A stretch of 64,000 bases of DNA from Candidatus Zymogenaceae bacterium (GTDB lineage: Bacteria > Desulfobacterota > Zymogenia > Zymogenales > Zymogenaceae): the NCBI GenBank assembly GCA_016933535.1, contig JAFGAS010000074.1:96856-160855 (forward strand). Direction: 5' to 3'. A program made the translations under genes and the position numbers. The notes beneath the pieces were generated by a model. That model made no database searches, was not told the DNA's origin, and saw only the letters and a list, made by a program, of their open reading frames with translations. Positions 8,760 through 18,059 of this stretch are shown one piece after another (within the stretch, counting starts at the first letter, position 1; each line of letters opens with the position of its first letter).

Positions 8760-9865
8760 ATCGCGTCCTCGTGGCGATGAGCGGCGGGGTCGACTCATCG
8801 GTCGCAGCCTTTCTTCTCAGAGAAGCCGGATACGACGTGGTCGGGGTCACGATGTGCCTCGGCATAAGAGAAAGTGCGGACGCCCGACGGCCCGCCTGCT
8901 GCGGACCGGACGCGGTCCTGGATGCCGAGAGGGTCGCCGGGGCGCTGTCGATCCCCCATTATGTCCTTGATTTTGCAGCGGAATTCCAGGCAAACGTCGT
9001 CGATAAATTCGTTGGCGAGTACCGGTCGGGACGCACCCCCAATCCCTGTGTCGACTGTAACCGGTTCCTGAAGTTCGATACCCTACTGGCCCGGGCGCTC
9101 GGCCTCGGATTTACGGCGCTGGCCACCGGACATTACGCCGGGATACGACAAAGGGACGGCCGGTATCTCCTGACGAGGCCGAAAGATCACAGAAAGGACC
9201 AGACCTATTTTCTGGCAGGCATCCCACGGGAGGCCCTTTCACATATCATTTTTCCCCTCGCGCCCGTGGACAAGGATGGGGTGAGGAAAATCGCCAAGAA
9301 GGCCGGCCTCCCGGTCGCCGAAAAACCCGAGAGCCAGGATATCTGCTTTATCCCGGATGGGGACTACGGCGCGTTTATCGCCAAACGGACGATAGAGATC
9401 AGTCCCGGCCCGATCGTCGATACCGACGGCAGGACGCTCGGAACACACAGGGGTATACCGTTTTACACCGTTGGGCAGCGGGGGGGATTGGGGATCGCCG
9501 CACGCACGCCCCTCTACGTGATACGGATAGAGACCGAGGATAACACGGTCGTCATCGGCAGTCGGGAGCATCTCTTGACTCCGGGATTGATCTGCAGCAA
9601 CGTCAACGTGTTGGTTGACGATCTGCCCGAGGCCGCCTCGGTCAAGATCCGCTCCACGAAACCCGATACGCCCTGCAGGATAATCCAAAACGACGATGGA
9701 ACCGTCAGGGTTATCTTTGACCGTCCACAGGAAGCGGTCACCCCGGGGCAGGCCGCCGTATTCTATTCGGACGATGTCGTCCTGGGAGGGGGAACCATCG
9801 ACAGAGTCATAAATGAGGACGACGAGGATCTCCAACGCAAAGACCGCCTCCCTCTCCATCAATGA
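8756..9865 (+). CDS. mnmA: tRNA-specific 2-thiouridylase MnmA
   Basis: Installs the 2-thio group on wobble U34 of Lys/Glu/Gln tRNAs, using ATP and persulfide sulfur from IscS. The N-terminal PP-loop 'SGGVDSS' is at residues 9-15, the cysteine pair at C98/C101 ('NPCVDCN') and the second catalytic cysteine in 'SQDICFIPDGDY' (C197). 369 residues matches the family. It overlaps iscU by an ATGA, so desulfurase, scaffold and thiolase are translationally linked; direct sulfur hand-off without a Tus relay is plausible. Confidence 0.95.
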   Translation: MNRVLVAMSGGVDSSVAAFLLREAGYDVVGVTMCLGIRESADARRPACCGPDAVLDAERVAGALSIPHYVLDFAAEFQANVVDKFVGEYRSGRTPNPCVDCNRFLKFDTLLARALGLGFTALATGHYAGIRQRDGRYLLTRPKDHRKDQTYFLAGIPREALSHIIFPLAPVDKDGVRKIAKKAGLPVAEKPESQDICFIPDGDYGAFIAKRTIEISPGPIVDTDGRTLGTHRGIPFYTVGQRGGLGIAARTPLYVIRIETEDNTVVIGSREHLLTPGLICSNVNVLVDDLPEAASVKIRSTKPDTPCRIIQNDDGTVRVIFDRPQEAVTPGQAAVFYSDDVVLGGGTIDRVINEDDEDLQRKDRLPLHQ

Positions 9866-9906
9866 ATGGGCCCGGGTTTAGGCTACATACATAATTCCGG
9901 TAATAT

Positions 9907-10728
9907 ATGGAAACCTTTGATATTTCGCAGATCACCAAAGACGGGATCGAGGAGAAGCGAGACGCCGTCACCGAGGAAATCCCGCTCACGATCCAGGTCA
10001 ACGGGGAAGAAATCGCCACGCTGCTGACCAGCCCCGGCGATCTTAAGGACCTCGTCATGGGTTTTCTCTTCACGGCAGGGTTGATTCGGGACGCGGCATC
10101 GGTGCGGGCCGTCACCATCGACGAGCAGCGGTGGAAGGCCGATGTAATCACGACCGATCAGGGAATCGGCTCCGATCTGGCTTTTAAGCGGATATACACC
10201 TCGGGTTGCGGCAGGGGAGTTGTTTTCTCCACGAGCCTCGATCTCATAAACAGGGTAAAACTCCCCTCGGGATTTGCAATTGAGGCCGTCGCGATAATCG
10301 CGCTCATGAAGACCCTCCTGACCGGATCGCAGGAGCACCGCGCTACCGGCGGGGTTCACAGCGCGGCCCTCGCCGACGGGAACGGCCTGTGGATATTCAT
10401 GGATGACATCGGCAGGCATAATGCCGTCGACAAGGCCGTCGGCCGGGCGCTTTCGGACCGAATTGGATTTTCCCAAACTGTGCTGCTGACCAGCGGGAGG
10501 GTATCATCGGAGATCCTTGGTAAAGTCCTGGCGTGCCGCATCCCGATCATCGTCTCGGCCGGGGCCCCCACCAACCAGGCGGTCAAGCTCGCCCGCGAAA
10601 CGAACGTGACAATGGTCGCCCACGTCCGTGGGACACGGATGAACGTATACAGTGGCTTGGATCGGATCAAGACAGACACGCCACGCGCCGTGGACGGCGT
10701 ATCGGGAGGTATCGATGACCTCCGATAA
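9907..10728 (+). CDS. fdhD: Formate dehydrogenase accessory sulfurtransferase FdhD
   Basis: FdhD passes sulfur from IscS to the molybdenum cofactor of formate dehydrogenase. The 273-residue protein has the family core ('GFLFTAGLI', 'YTSGCGRGV', 'GGVHSAAL', '[11 protein letters not shown]', 'TSGRVSSE'). Where E. coli FdhD has a CGxCG persulfide loop, this one has CGRG: only C101 remains and position 104 is glycine. Single-cysteine versions are known within the family. No formate dehydrogenase gene is in the window. It lies 41 bp after mnmA with a weak ribosome site. Confidence 0.93.
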   Translation: METFDISQITKDGIEEKRDAVTEEIPLTIQVNGEEIATLLTSPGDLKDLVMGFLFTAGLIRDAASVRAVTIDEQRWKADVITTDQGIGSDLAFKRIYTSGCGRGVVFSTSLDLINRVKLPSGFAIEAVAIIALMKTLLTGSQEHRATGGVHSAALADGNGLWIFMDDIGRHNAVDKAVGRALSDRIGFSQTVLLTSGRVSSEILGKVLACRIPIIVSAGAPTNQAVKLARETNVTMVAHVRGTRMNVYSGLDRIKTDTPRAVDGVSGGIDDLR

Positions 10729-10925
10729 CGGAGAGACAAACAAGGGAAACGATTGTTCCCTCCCGGCCGCCCGGCTTGATTCCAACGGGGGAGTATGCGG
10801 GTGTTCTCAAGCCGCCGAAAGGCCATTCCCACCTTCCGATCCTGCCGGGCGGTGTGTCAGTCCGTCACGATCCCACGAAAGCATCCATAATTATCACTTG
10901 TCAATCCTATAGTGATGAGGATAGC
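10729..10925 (+). promoter_or_regulatory. Structured leader between fdhD and cysK
   Basis: About 200 bp without a gene. CCGCCCGGC (10767-10775) is an exact reverse complement of GCCGGGCGG (10844-10852), giving a 9-bp stem that could close a folded RNA of about 86 nt. A small GGGAA/TTCCC hairpin lies at 10744-10760. ATCACT (10893-10898) and AGTGAT (10911-10916) form a second inverted repeat just before the cysK ribosome site. I could not match it to a SAM, SAH, cobalamin or T-box motif. Confidence 0.4.
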
Positions 10926-11870
10926 ATGACACGAATATTTGAGGACATTACCGAGACCGTCGGACGGACACCCCTGGTCAGGATCAACCGGATGGCGGCC
11001 GATACTTCCGCGACGGTACTGGTTAAGCTTGAATCCTTTAACCCCCTTTCGAGCGTCAAGGACCGGATCGGTGTCTCGATGATCCAGGCCGCCGAACGCG
11101 ACGGCCGCATCACCAAGGACACCGTTATCATTGAGCCGACGTCGGGCAACACCGGCATCGCCCTGGCCTTCGTCTGTGCCGCCAAGGGATACCGGTTGAT
11201 CCTGACGATGCCGGAGACGATGAGCGCCGAGCGCCGCCAGCTTTTAAAGATCCTTGGGGCCCGGCTTGTCCTAACCGAAGGGGCAAAGGGGATGACCGGC
11301 GCGGTTCAAAAGGCGGAGGAACTGGCCGAAGAAATCACAAATGGCCTCGTCCTGCAGCAGTTTAAGAATCCGGCCAATCCCGAGATCCACCGGAAGACCA
11401 CCGCCGACGAGATCTGGACGGATACCGGCGGCTCCGTCGACTATTTCGTGTCGGGTATCGGCACCGGCGGGACGATCACCGGCGTCGGCGAGGCAATCAA
11501 GAAGAAAAAACCGGCCGTCAAGATAGTCGCGGTCGAGCCGGCGGACTCGCCAGTCCTTTCCGGTGGCAAGCCCGGCCCCCACAAGATCCAGGGAATCGGG
11601 GCGGGATTCGTTCCGGACATCCTCAACCGGGACATTATCGACGAAATTATCACCGTCAAAAACGAGGACGCGGGGGTCACCGCCCGACGCCTGGCGCACG
11701 AGGAGGGTATCCTGGCCGGAATATCGTCCGGGGCGGCGCTCTGGGCGGCCCTCGATATCGCAAAACGAGCCGACGTCCGAGACAAGGTCATCGTCGTACT
11801 TCTTCCCGATACCGGGGAGCGCTATCTTTCCACGTGGCTCTTCGCCGAAAATACGTCCTCGGAAAAGTAG
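10926..11870 (+). CDS. cysK: Cysteine synthase A (O-acetylserine sulfhydrylase)
   Basis: PLP enzyme making cysteine from O-acetylserine and sulfide. The start at '[20 protein letters not shown]' gives 314 residues; upstream in-frame sequence is the leader region. The PLP lysine is in '[11 protein letters not shown]' (K45), followed by the substrate loop 'TSGNTGI' and the phosphate-binding '[10 protein letters not shown]'. In this train it supplies cysteine to the desulfurase two genes upstream. Sixteen bases separate it from metX. Confidence 0.95.
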   Translation: MTRIFEDITETVGRTPLVRINRMAADTSATVLVKLESFNPLSSVKDRIGVSMIQAAERDGRITKDTVIIEPTSGNTGIALAFVCAAKGYRLILTMPETMSAERRQLLKILGARLVLTEGAKGMTGAVQKAEELAEEITNGLVLQQFKNPANPEIHRKTTADEIWTDTGGSVDYFVSGIGTGGTITGVGEAIKKKKPAVKIVAVEPADSPVLSGGKPGPHKIQGIGAGFVPDILNRDIIDEIITVKNEDAGVTARRLAHEEGILAGISSGAALWAALDIAKRADVRDKVIVVLLPDTGERYLSTWLFAENTSSEK

Positions 11871-11885
11871 GGACGATGGAGCAAC

Positions 11886-13034
11886 ATGAAACAGGCTGCG
11901 CCTGACACGACATCGACGGGAGTTGGTCTCGTAGAGACCCATTCGGTAACCTTCGCCCATCCGCCCGACGAGCTTACTCTCGAATCGGGCAGGAAGCTCG
12001 GACCGATTACCCTTGCCTACGAGACCTACGGGCGGCTCAACCGCGAGAAATCAAATGCGGTCCTGATTCTCCACGCCCTATCCGGCGACGCCCATGCGGC
12101 AGGCTATCACGATCCAGATAAGGATCCGGGCTGGTGGGACGTTATGATCGGGCCGGGCAGGGCGTTTGATACCGAAAAATATTTTATCATCTGCTCCAAC
12201 GTCATCGGCGGGTGCAAGGGGAGCACCGGCCCCTCATCGACCAATCCGGCCACCGGCAGGCCCTACGGTCCCGACTTCCCGATCATCACGGTCGCCGACA
12301 TGGTAAACGCGCAATCCCTGCTCATCGATCATCTGGGTATCGAAAAACTCCTTGCTGTTGCGGGAGGCTCCATGGGGGGGATGCAGGCCCTTCAGTGGGC
12401 GGCGGGCCATCCTCATCGGGTAAGGGCGGCGATCCCCATCGCCACCGCGTTGAAGCACTCTCCCCAGCAGATCGCATTTGACGAGGTCATCCGTCAGTCG
12501 ATCATGGCCGATCCCGACTGGCGGAAGGGCAATTACTACGACCATGGTCAGCCCAACAGGGGACTTGCCGTCGCCCGGATGATCGGCCACATCACCTTCA
12601 TGAGCGACACCTCGATGGAGGAGAAATTCTCACGCCGTCTCAAGAACGGCGTATACGGCTACTCCTTCGCCGAAGACTTCGAGGTGGAGGGATATCTACG
12701 TTACCGGGGAGACAGCTTCGTCAAACGATTTGATGCCAATTCGTACCTCTATATCACCAAGGCAATGGACTACTTCGACCTCTCGGGCGGGCGGCTCATC
12801 CATGCCGATAGAGAGATCGAAACGCGGTTCCTGGTCATCTCGTTCAAGTCCGACTGGCTCTACCCTTCCCATCAATCACGGGAGATCGTCAGGGAGATCA
12901 AACGGGGTCGTGTAGATGCGACTTATTGCGAGCTTGACTCGACCTACGGTCACGACGCCTTCTTGCTGGAGACCGATGCCCAGACCGGCCTGATCACCCA
13001 CTTCCTCGACAATCTGGGGCATCGCCATGCCTGA
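11886..13034 (+). CDS. metX: Homoserine O-acetyltransferase MetX
   Basis: Alpha/beta-hydrolase fold acyltransferase that activates homoserine for direct sulfhydrylation to homocysteine. The nucleophile is S162 in 'AGGSMGGMQ', the acid lies in 'FKSDWLYP' and the histidine in 'YGHDAFLLE'. 382 residues is typical. It overlaps metW by 8 bp. Whether the acyl donor is acetyl-CoA or succinyl-CoA cannot be settled from the sequence by eye; the MetX-MetW pairing is known in proteobacteria of both kinds. Confidence 0.93.
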   Translation: MKQAAPDTTSTGVGLVETHSVTFAHPPDELTLESGRKLGPITLAYETYGRLNREKSNAVLILHALSGDAHAAGYHDPDKDPGWWDVMIGPGRAFDTEKYFIICSNVIGGCKGSTGPSSTNPATGRPYGPDFPIITVADMVNAQSLLIDHLGIEKLLAVAGGSMGGMQALQWAAGHPHRVRAAIPIATALKHSPQQIAFDEVIRQSIMADPDWRKGNYYDHGQPNRGLAVARMIGHITFMSDTSMEEKFSRRLKNGVYGYSFAEDFEVEGYLRYRGDSFVKRFDANSYLYITKAMDYFDLSGGRLIHADREIETRFLVISFKSDWLYPSHQSREIVREIKRGRVDATYCELDSTYGHDAFLLETDAQTGLITHFLDNLGHRHA

Positions 13035-13626
13035 TACGACCAGACCGGATCATCGCATCATCGTCGACATCATTGAAAACGGGTCCCGGGTGCTTGACCT
13101 CGGGTGCGGCGACGGCGACCTTATCGCCCTCCTGAAGACGATAAAAAATGTTCGCGCGCAGGGAATCGAGTTGGATAACGACGCGGTCAGTCGCTGCATT
13201 ATGCGGGGGCTTTCGGTCTTTCACGGAGACGTCGAGAGCGGGCTGATGGACTACCCCGACCGGTCGTTCGATTGGGTGATTCTCAACCAGAGCATGCAGG
13301 AAACCCGAAAAATCGATTATGTGATAGAGGAATGCCTGAGAGTTGGCCGACGCGTGATCGTGGGATTTCCTAATTTCGCCCATATCAGGGCTCGGTCGAC
13401 GGTCTTCTTCTGCGGGAGGACTCCCATTACATCATCGCTCCCCCATTCCTGGTTCGATACCCCTAATGTCCGCTTCCTCTCAATCAAGGATTTTGTCGCC
13501 TTTTGCCGTCGAAAGTCAATAGCCGTGGTTGACGTCAGATACCTGGGAAAGATAAAACCGGTACACGTCTTGCCCAACCTCCTGGCAATAAACGCGATAT
13601 TTGTTTTGACCAGGAGGCCTAAATGA
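13027..13626 (+). CDS. metW: Methionine biosynthesis protein MetW
   Basis: A 199-residue class I methyltransferase-fold protein with the SAM-binding motif '[12 protein letters not shown]' near residue 22. MetW partners MetX in proteobacteria and is required for, or stimulates, acyl-homoserine formation. '[11 protein letters not shown]' and '[15 protein letters not shown]' are hallmark MetW segments. It is the last gene of the sulfur train; no terminator with a T tract is visible on the plus strand after it. Confidence 0.93.
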   Translation: MPDTTRPDHRIIVDIIENGSRVLDLGCGDGDLIALLKTIKNVRAQGIELDNDAVSRCIMRGLSVFHGDVESGLMDYPDRSFDWVILNQSMQETRKIDYVIEECLRVGRRVIVGFPNFAHIRARSTVFFCGRTPITSSLPHSWFDTPNVRFLSIKDFVAFCRRKSIAVVDVRYLGKIKPVHVLPNLLAINAIFVLTRRPK

Positions 13627-13660
13627 TTGGCCCCAATATTGACGACATCGGGATGGATAT

Positions 13661-13693
13661 AAAAATAAAGCCGTTGGCACCGGCGGCAACGGC
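13661..13693 (-). terminator. Rho-independent terminator, minus strand
   Basis: Arms GCCGTTG (13670-13676) and CAACGGC (13687-13693). On the minus strand the stem is followed by a T-rich run (A-rich 13661-13669 on the plus strand). It would end transcription of the small membrane protein gene. Confidence 0.55.
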
Positions 13694-13795
13694 AAAAAAG
13701 GCGATCTTATGTTCTTGCTTCGTACGACTACTACTTGAGCTCTGCTTACCCCCGGGCACCGAAACGTTACGTCCGGCCTTCACTCATTAAAACAA

Positions 13796-13978
13796 CTAGT
13801 CTTCGTTTAAATCCCGGAAACTGCCGAGGGCGAGGCTCGCGAAGACGACCACCGCACCAGAAAGAAAAACCACGAGAGACAGGAAGTTCCCCCCCACTAA
13901 ATCGGCGTACGATTCGGGAAATAGTGCTGCCATGATTGTTAATATGCCGCAGACTATTGTTAATATATGCCAAATCAT
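13796..13978 (-). CDS. Small two-helix membrane protein, unknown function
   Basis: A 60-residue very hydrophobic protein: one helix at about residues 3-19 and another at about 32-52, ending in a polar tail 'FRDLNED'. AAGGAG lies 8 bases before the ATG, and a minus-strand terminator lies about 100 bp beyond the stop, so it looks like an independent monocistronic gene. An overlapping frame on the same strand is hydrophilic and has no ribosome site. No family recognised. Confidence 0.65.
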   Translation of the reverse strand: MIWHILTIVCGILTIMAALFPESYADLVGGNFLSLVVFLSGAVVVFASLALGSFRDLNED

Positions 13979-14521
13979 CGTTTAGTCTCCTTCACTCAAA
14001 ATAAGACCAATACAAACGGGCGAGACACCTTCTGCAAATAGACGGTATTTCGCGCAATACGGTCTGACGACAGTATTACCGTTCGGAAGGCCCAAACCGA
14101 GCGCCGCAAGACATCATTGTCGGTCATGGCGGCCTCCTTCGATGGGCCCGTCACCACCCCCCGCGCCGTTATGTATGTGTTGTGTAATATACCATAGCAT
14201 CGGGATTATATCCAGACAAAATCCCTTTCTGCAAATCTATTTAATACCAAATAGGCCGTTTTATAGCAAAAAAGTCACGCTTGAGCGAAAAGCGTAAAAT
14301 AATCTCGCACACACATTATCGGCTCGATCATCGTTACGGTAGACCGCAATCTATCCGAATCAAAACGGCGCTTGCCTTTCATGAGTGATCCCTTGATTAT
14401 AGCCGAATGAGAGAAATCGAAAAAGCATTGAAAGATCGTACAGCCCTGTTACGCAAACACAGATAAGCGTAGAGACATTCTTTTTTTCTTTATTTTTATG
14501 CATAATGCGATATAGTGATAA
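13979..14521. other. Gene-free region before the repeat protein
   Basis: About 540 bp with no credible reading frame. An ACGCTT/AAGCGT hairpin lies near 14277-14298, and an AT-rich stretch (14480-14515) just before the next gene may contain its promoter. Confidence 0.4.
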
Positions 14522-14551
14522 ATGATCAAGACCAGCTTCGAGGAACGATTG

Positions 14552-16564
14552 ATGTGTGAGTATGTTTCGACCTATCTTAATCTTAAAGACAATTCCCGTG
14601 TCTCCTATTCATGTCCCCACCCGCCCCGAAAAAAATCGGACCGGGCCGCAAAACGGCTCTGTATTTTTCACGATCCGCGTGAAGACAAAGACGCCGAACG
14701 CTTCTATCTCGAATTTGTCAAGCTCTACCAATCCGGCCGGCATATCTTCTGCGGTTTTGTCTTTCCAAAGGCCTTTGATTTTCCGCGACTAAAAAAGGAA
14801 ATGGGCTCCCTCGTCTTCAATAACGCAGTATTTACCGATACGCTTTTTGCGTGTAATACCGACTTCTCGGGTTCCCTCTTTACCGGAGAAAGCGGCGTTA
14901 GCTTCATAGAAGCCACATTTCAGCCCCCCGGGACTACGTCCTTTGGCGGTGCGCGATTCGAGGGAGAGGGAGGGGCAAACTTCAGGATGGCAAACTTCTC
15001 CGGAAGCGGCATAACGAATTTTTCCCGTGTAGTCTTTTCCGGAGGGCTCGTCGACTATACCTGGGCTAAGTTTACAGCCGACGGCGGTGTTGACTTCAAG
15101 TTGTCCGAGTTTACCGGTGCCGGAAATGCGGACTTTCATTTTGCCGAATTCACCGGAAAGGTCGCCAATTTCACCGGATGCAGTTTCGGCAAAGACGAAG
15201 GAGCCAATTTCTCTCTTATCCAGTTTTCCGGCGGCGACGGAGCCAATTTTTCGAGCACGAAATTTACCGGCGGTGGACAGGCCAATTTTTCGACCACCAA
15301 CTTCTCCGGCAGGGGGGGGGCCAACTTCAATAAGGCCCAGTTTTCCTGTGACGGAGGGGCCAACTTCTCGCTGGCGCAGCTGACCGGAAAGAGCAAGGCC
15401 AACTTCGTGGAAGCGCGATTCATATGTAACGGACCCGTCAACTTCTCCCGGGCGCGGTTCTCGGGCGGAAGCGGCGCCGATTTCAGGGACGCACGGTTCG
15501 GTTCCCCGGGCGGCGTGGTCTTTTCCGGTGCAACATTTGCAGGGGAAGGGAGGATTTACTTCGGGGGGAGAACCTTTCTCCCCGGGACGTCCGTTGATTT
15601 CACGGACATCTCCTTTGAATTTCCCGAGCGGGTGATATTCGATGCCGTCGATCTTTCCCGCGCCCGGTTCCTCCTGACAGACGTCACAAAGATTAACTTC
15701 GTCAGGGTCGCGTGGTGCGGGAGACGATATAATTCCTCCCTTTTCTCCGGGAGGGTCAAAGTCTTCGACGAGTTGTTTCAGGAACGGGGCAGGATGTTCC
15801 GCTGGTTCAACCGTCTCTCATACGCTCTCAAGATAGGTACCGCCCTTCTCCGGGTAGTCGAAAAAGCGGTCCCCCGGCAACGGGATGGGAAAACCCGACC
15901 CGATTCTTTCCTAAAGCGGTATTTTATCTCCCTGGTTGCCCGGCTGCAGGTGTGGGCCGCCAAAAAGGAAAAAAATCACTGGGAGGTCTATCGCCTCTAC
16001 AATCAGCTTATGGTCAACTACACCAACGCCTATCGATATCACGAGGCGGGAGATTTCTTTGCCGGCCGGATGGAAATGAGGCGGCGGGAGGACTTCGAAA
16101 ACCCCTTTGTTCGGATCGGCCTCTGGTTCTACCGGCTCTTTTCACTCTTCGGCGAGCGGCCTGCCTACGCGCTGGGCTGGCTCATCCTTGTCATCGCCCT
16201 CTCGGGCCTACTCAACCTCAAGATAGGGATAAGTCAGGCTCCTTCAGGGCTGGTTCCGATAGCAGTCGAAGAGACGGCCGTTTCCTCCCCCGCGCCGCAG
16301 TCGATTATTGACCGGTCGGGCGTTATCAGGTACGGCTCGATTTCTCCGAGCGATTTTGCCAGCCCGGCGTTTCGCAATGACTATATTCGGGCGCTGTCCG
16401 TGACACTGGATATCTTCCTGCCGGACCAGGGACAGGAAAGACCCGTCTTGGCTACCGTTCTCTACGCGCCCTTCGTGGCCTTTGCCGAAGTGCTGCTGTG
16501 CCTTCTCTTCTTTTTTCTCTTTGTGGTCGGCATATGGCGGAAGTTCGGCAGGAGGACCGGATAG
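14552..16564 (+). CDS. Pentapeptide-like 13-residue repeat protein with C-terminal membrane domain
   Basis: About 670 residues. The N-terminal 80 contain Cys/His clusters ('SCPHPP', 'CIFHDP') that may bind metal. Then about 19 tandem copies of a 13-residue unit (pattern ANFSxxxFSGxGG, bases about 14897-15631) resemble two pentapeptide coils plus a three-residue spacer, expected to fold as a beta helix. A charged linker follows ('RMEMRRREDFENP'), then a C-terminal domain with about two transmembrane helices ('GWLILVIALSGLL', 'VLLCLLFFFLFVV') resembling two-helix ion-channel modules attached to pentapeptide proteins. GAGGA precedes the ATG at 14552; another ATG at 14522 lacks a good ribosome site. 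Function unknown; a membrane-anchored binding or channel protein is a guess. Confidence 0.8.
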   Translation: MCEYVSTYLNLKDNSRVSYSCPHPPRKKSDRAAKRLCIFHDPREDKDAERFYLEFVKLYQSGRHIFCGFVFPKAFDFPRLKKEMGSLVFNNAVFTDTLFACNTDFSGSLFTGESGVSFIEATFQPPGTTSFGGARFEGEGGANFRMANFSGSGITNFSRVVFSGGLVDYTWAKFTADGGVDFKLSEFTGAGNADFHFAEFTGKVANFTGCSFGKDEGANFSLIQFSGGDGANFSSTKFTGGGQANFSTTNFSGRGGANFNKAQFSCDGGANFSLAQLTGKSKANFVEARFICNGPVNFSRARFSGGSGADFRDARFGSPGGVVFSGATFAGEGRIYFGGRTFLPGTSVDFTDISFEFPERVIFDAVDLSRARFLLTDVTKINFVRVAWCGRRYNSSLFSGRVKVFDELFQERGRMFRWFNRLSYALKIGTALLRVVEKAVPRQRDGKTRPDSFLKRYFISLVARLQVWAAKKEKNHWEVYRLYNQLMVNYTNAYRYHEAGDFFAGRMEMRRREDFENPFVRIGLWFYRLFSLFGERPAYALGWLILVIALSGLLNLKIGISQAPSGLVPIAVEETAVSSPAPQSIIDRSGVIRYGSISPSDFASPAFRNDYIRALSVTLDIFLPDQGQERPVLATVLYAPFVAFAEVLLCLLFFFLFVVGIWRKFGRRTG

Positions 16565-16628
16565 ATCGTTGCTTATGACGGGCTACGCCTTCCGGCCGTT
16601 CTCAAGGACCGTATAGAGTGTTGATCCG

Positions 16629-17390
16629 TTAAACCTTCCCGTAGGATAAATCGAGCCCCCCCTCGATTACCTTCCTGACTTTGTCCGAGAGCCTATCCCG
16701 ATCTTCAACCGTAAGCCCCGCCACGTCCACGATATCATGGATGATCATCTGGATATGTCCGGGCCTGAGCGAAAAGAGCCCGCCCTTCGGCAGGCAGAAT
16801 CGGCTGCCGTTGATGGTAACCGGCAGAATCGGGGTCTTGGTCTGAAGCGCCATAATGAACCCGCCCTTTTTAAACTCGAGGAGCCTACCGTCTTCGCTCC
16901 TGGTCCCCTCGGGCAGGATGATGACCGAGAGACCCGACTTGATTTTTTCATCGGCGGCCTTCATGCTCTCACGGGCCTTTTCGGGGTCCTCTCTGTCGAT
17001 GAAGATCATCCCCATTCTCTTTATGGCGAACCCGAAGATCGGGACATTGAGGAGTTCCCGTTTTGCCACCCAGCGCAGCTGAAGCGGGAGCCGGGTAGCC
17101 AGCGCCAGGACGTCGAAGTTGCTCTGGTGGTTGGACATGACGATGTAGGACTTCTTCCGATCAACCTTCTCTTTTCCGACGACCTGGACGCGAACGCCCG
17201 ACGAGATCAGGTTGATCCTGGCCCAGAGCAGCGCGAAATAACGGTACGTGAACCGCGCCCCCCGGTCGAGATAAGGGATAAACAGGACGAGAATTATGAT
17301 TGACCCGATGACGATGGTCGAGAGGGAGAGCAAAAGAACCCAGACCGGTATATAGAGGGGATAGATAAAATTATAAAGGATTTTTTTCAT
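16629..17390 (-). CDS. plsC: 1-acyl-sn-glycerol-3-phosphate acyltransferase (PlsC family)
   Basis: A 253-residue membrane acyltransferase making phosphatidic acid. An N-terminal hydrophobic helix (about residues 12-38) is followed by the catalytic HX4D motif 'NHQSNFD' (H88, D93), the glycerol-phosphate motif 'FIDREDPEKAR' and 'LPEGTRS'. A GGAGG ribosome site precedes the ATG. Convergent with the repeat-protein gene; no obvious operon partner. Confidence 0.92.
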   Translation of the reverse strand: MKKILYNFIYPLYIPVWVLLLSLSTIVIGSIIILVLFIPYLDRGARFTYRYFALLWARINLISSGVRVQVVGKEKVDRKKSYIVMSNHQSNFDVLALATRLPLQLRWVAKRELLNVPIFGFAIKRMGMIFIDREDPEKARESMKAADEKIKSGLSVIILPEGTRSEDGRLLEFKKGGFIMALQTKTPILPVTINGSRFCLPKGGLFSLRPGHIQMIIHDIVDVAGLTVEDRDRLSDKVRKVIEGGLDLSYGKV

Positions 17391-17693
17391 GCGTTCCTCC
17401 GGAGTCGCTAAACAGGAGATGACCGGTGATGCCCCCGCTCAGATCGGTTCCGTTGCCGAAGCGGGGAAGCCGGGCAGGAGGTATTTTCTCTGACTATATT
17501 TTTAGGCCGGGAAAGGGATTTGTCAAGAAAATAGTCGTAGAGACGACTATCGGGTATGTTTCTTTACGGAAGATTTGAAATTACAGAGAGAAAAGGGACA
17601 AATGGGTGGGACTCTACGAAAACAACCCAACAATGCTGCCATGGGAAGATGGATCGTACGGAACGTCCTTGACCTTTACATTATAGAGCAACT
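17391..17693. other. Intergenic region with 8-bp hairpin
   Basis: No gene seen. ATAGTCGT (17531-17538) and ACGACTAT (17543-17550) form a perfect inverted repeat with a 4-base loop. CGTACGGAACG at 17655-17665 also occurs at 58555-58565 and 59927-59937, near the packaging genes. Confidence 0.35.
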
Positions 17694-17858
17694 ATGAGCC
17701 TTTTGACTATCGCGCTCATAGTCAAGAGGGAAGTGTTCAGCAACAAGGAAGACAAGTACACACAGATAAATATGATCGAGCGGTTCGTAATTAATGTGGC
17801 GATCCTCGATAAGGGGCTGGAGTATCTGAAAGAAATCTGGGAAAAAAGAAAGAGCTAA
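17694..17858 (+). CDS. Small hypothetical protein, 54 residues
   Basis: Short frame starting 'MSLLTIALIVKREVF' and ending 'KEIWEKRKS', amphipathic and charged with no cysteines. A strong intrinsic terminator follows 27 bp after the stop, which is the main reason to list it. The ribosome site is poor, so it may be a remnant or a noncoding transcript instead. Confidence 0.35.
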   Translation: MSLLTIALIVKREVFSNKEDKYTQINMIERFVINVAILDKGLEYLKEIWEKRKS

Positions 17859-17884
17859 TTATCAGGACAGCGCTCTTTTTGAGA

Positions 17885-17905
17885 CGGGCTTCGGCCCGCT
17901 TTTTT
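17885..17905 (+). terminator. Rho-independent terminator (plus strand)
   Basis: CGGGC-TTCG-GCCCG followed by C and six T residues: a classic UUCG-tetraloop terminator. It implies a plus-strand transcript ending here. Confidence 0.8.
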
Positions 17906-18059
17906 ATTTTCAGAAGGAATATATGTGTGGCGAACCAGTATACACGAAGTGCGGATCGGTCAACTGGATATTATCCGAGAGGGACGAGGGGACCGCAACT
18001 GAACCGGCTTTCTCAGTCAGCCTGCATGCCGCCCACGGCTGGCCGCACGGTTGATCCGT

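Noticed and set aside
10729..10925. SAM, SAH, cobalamin or T-box riboswitch in front of cysK.
   Set aside because: None of the conserved core sequences could be found by eye; only unnamed stem potential is reported.
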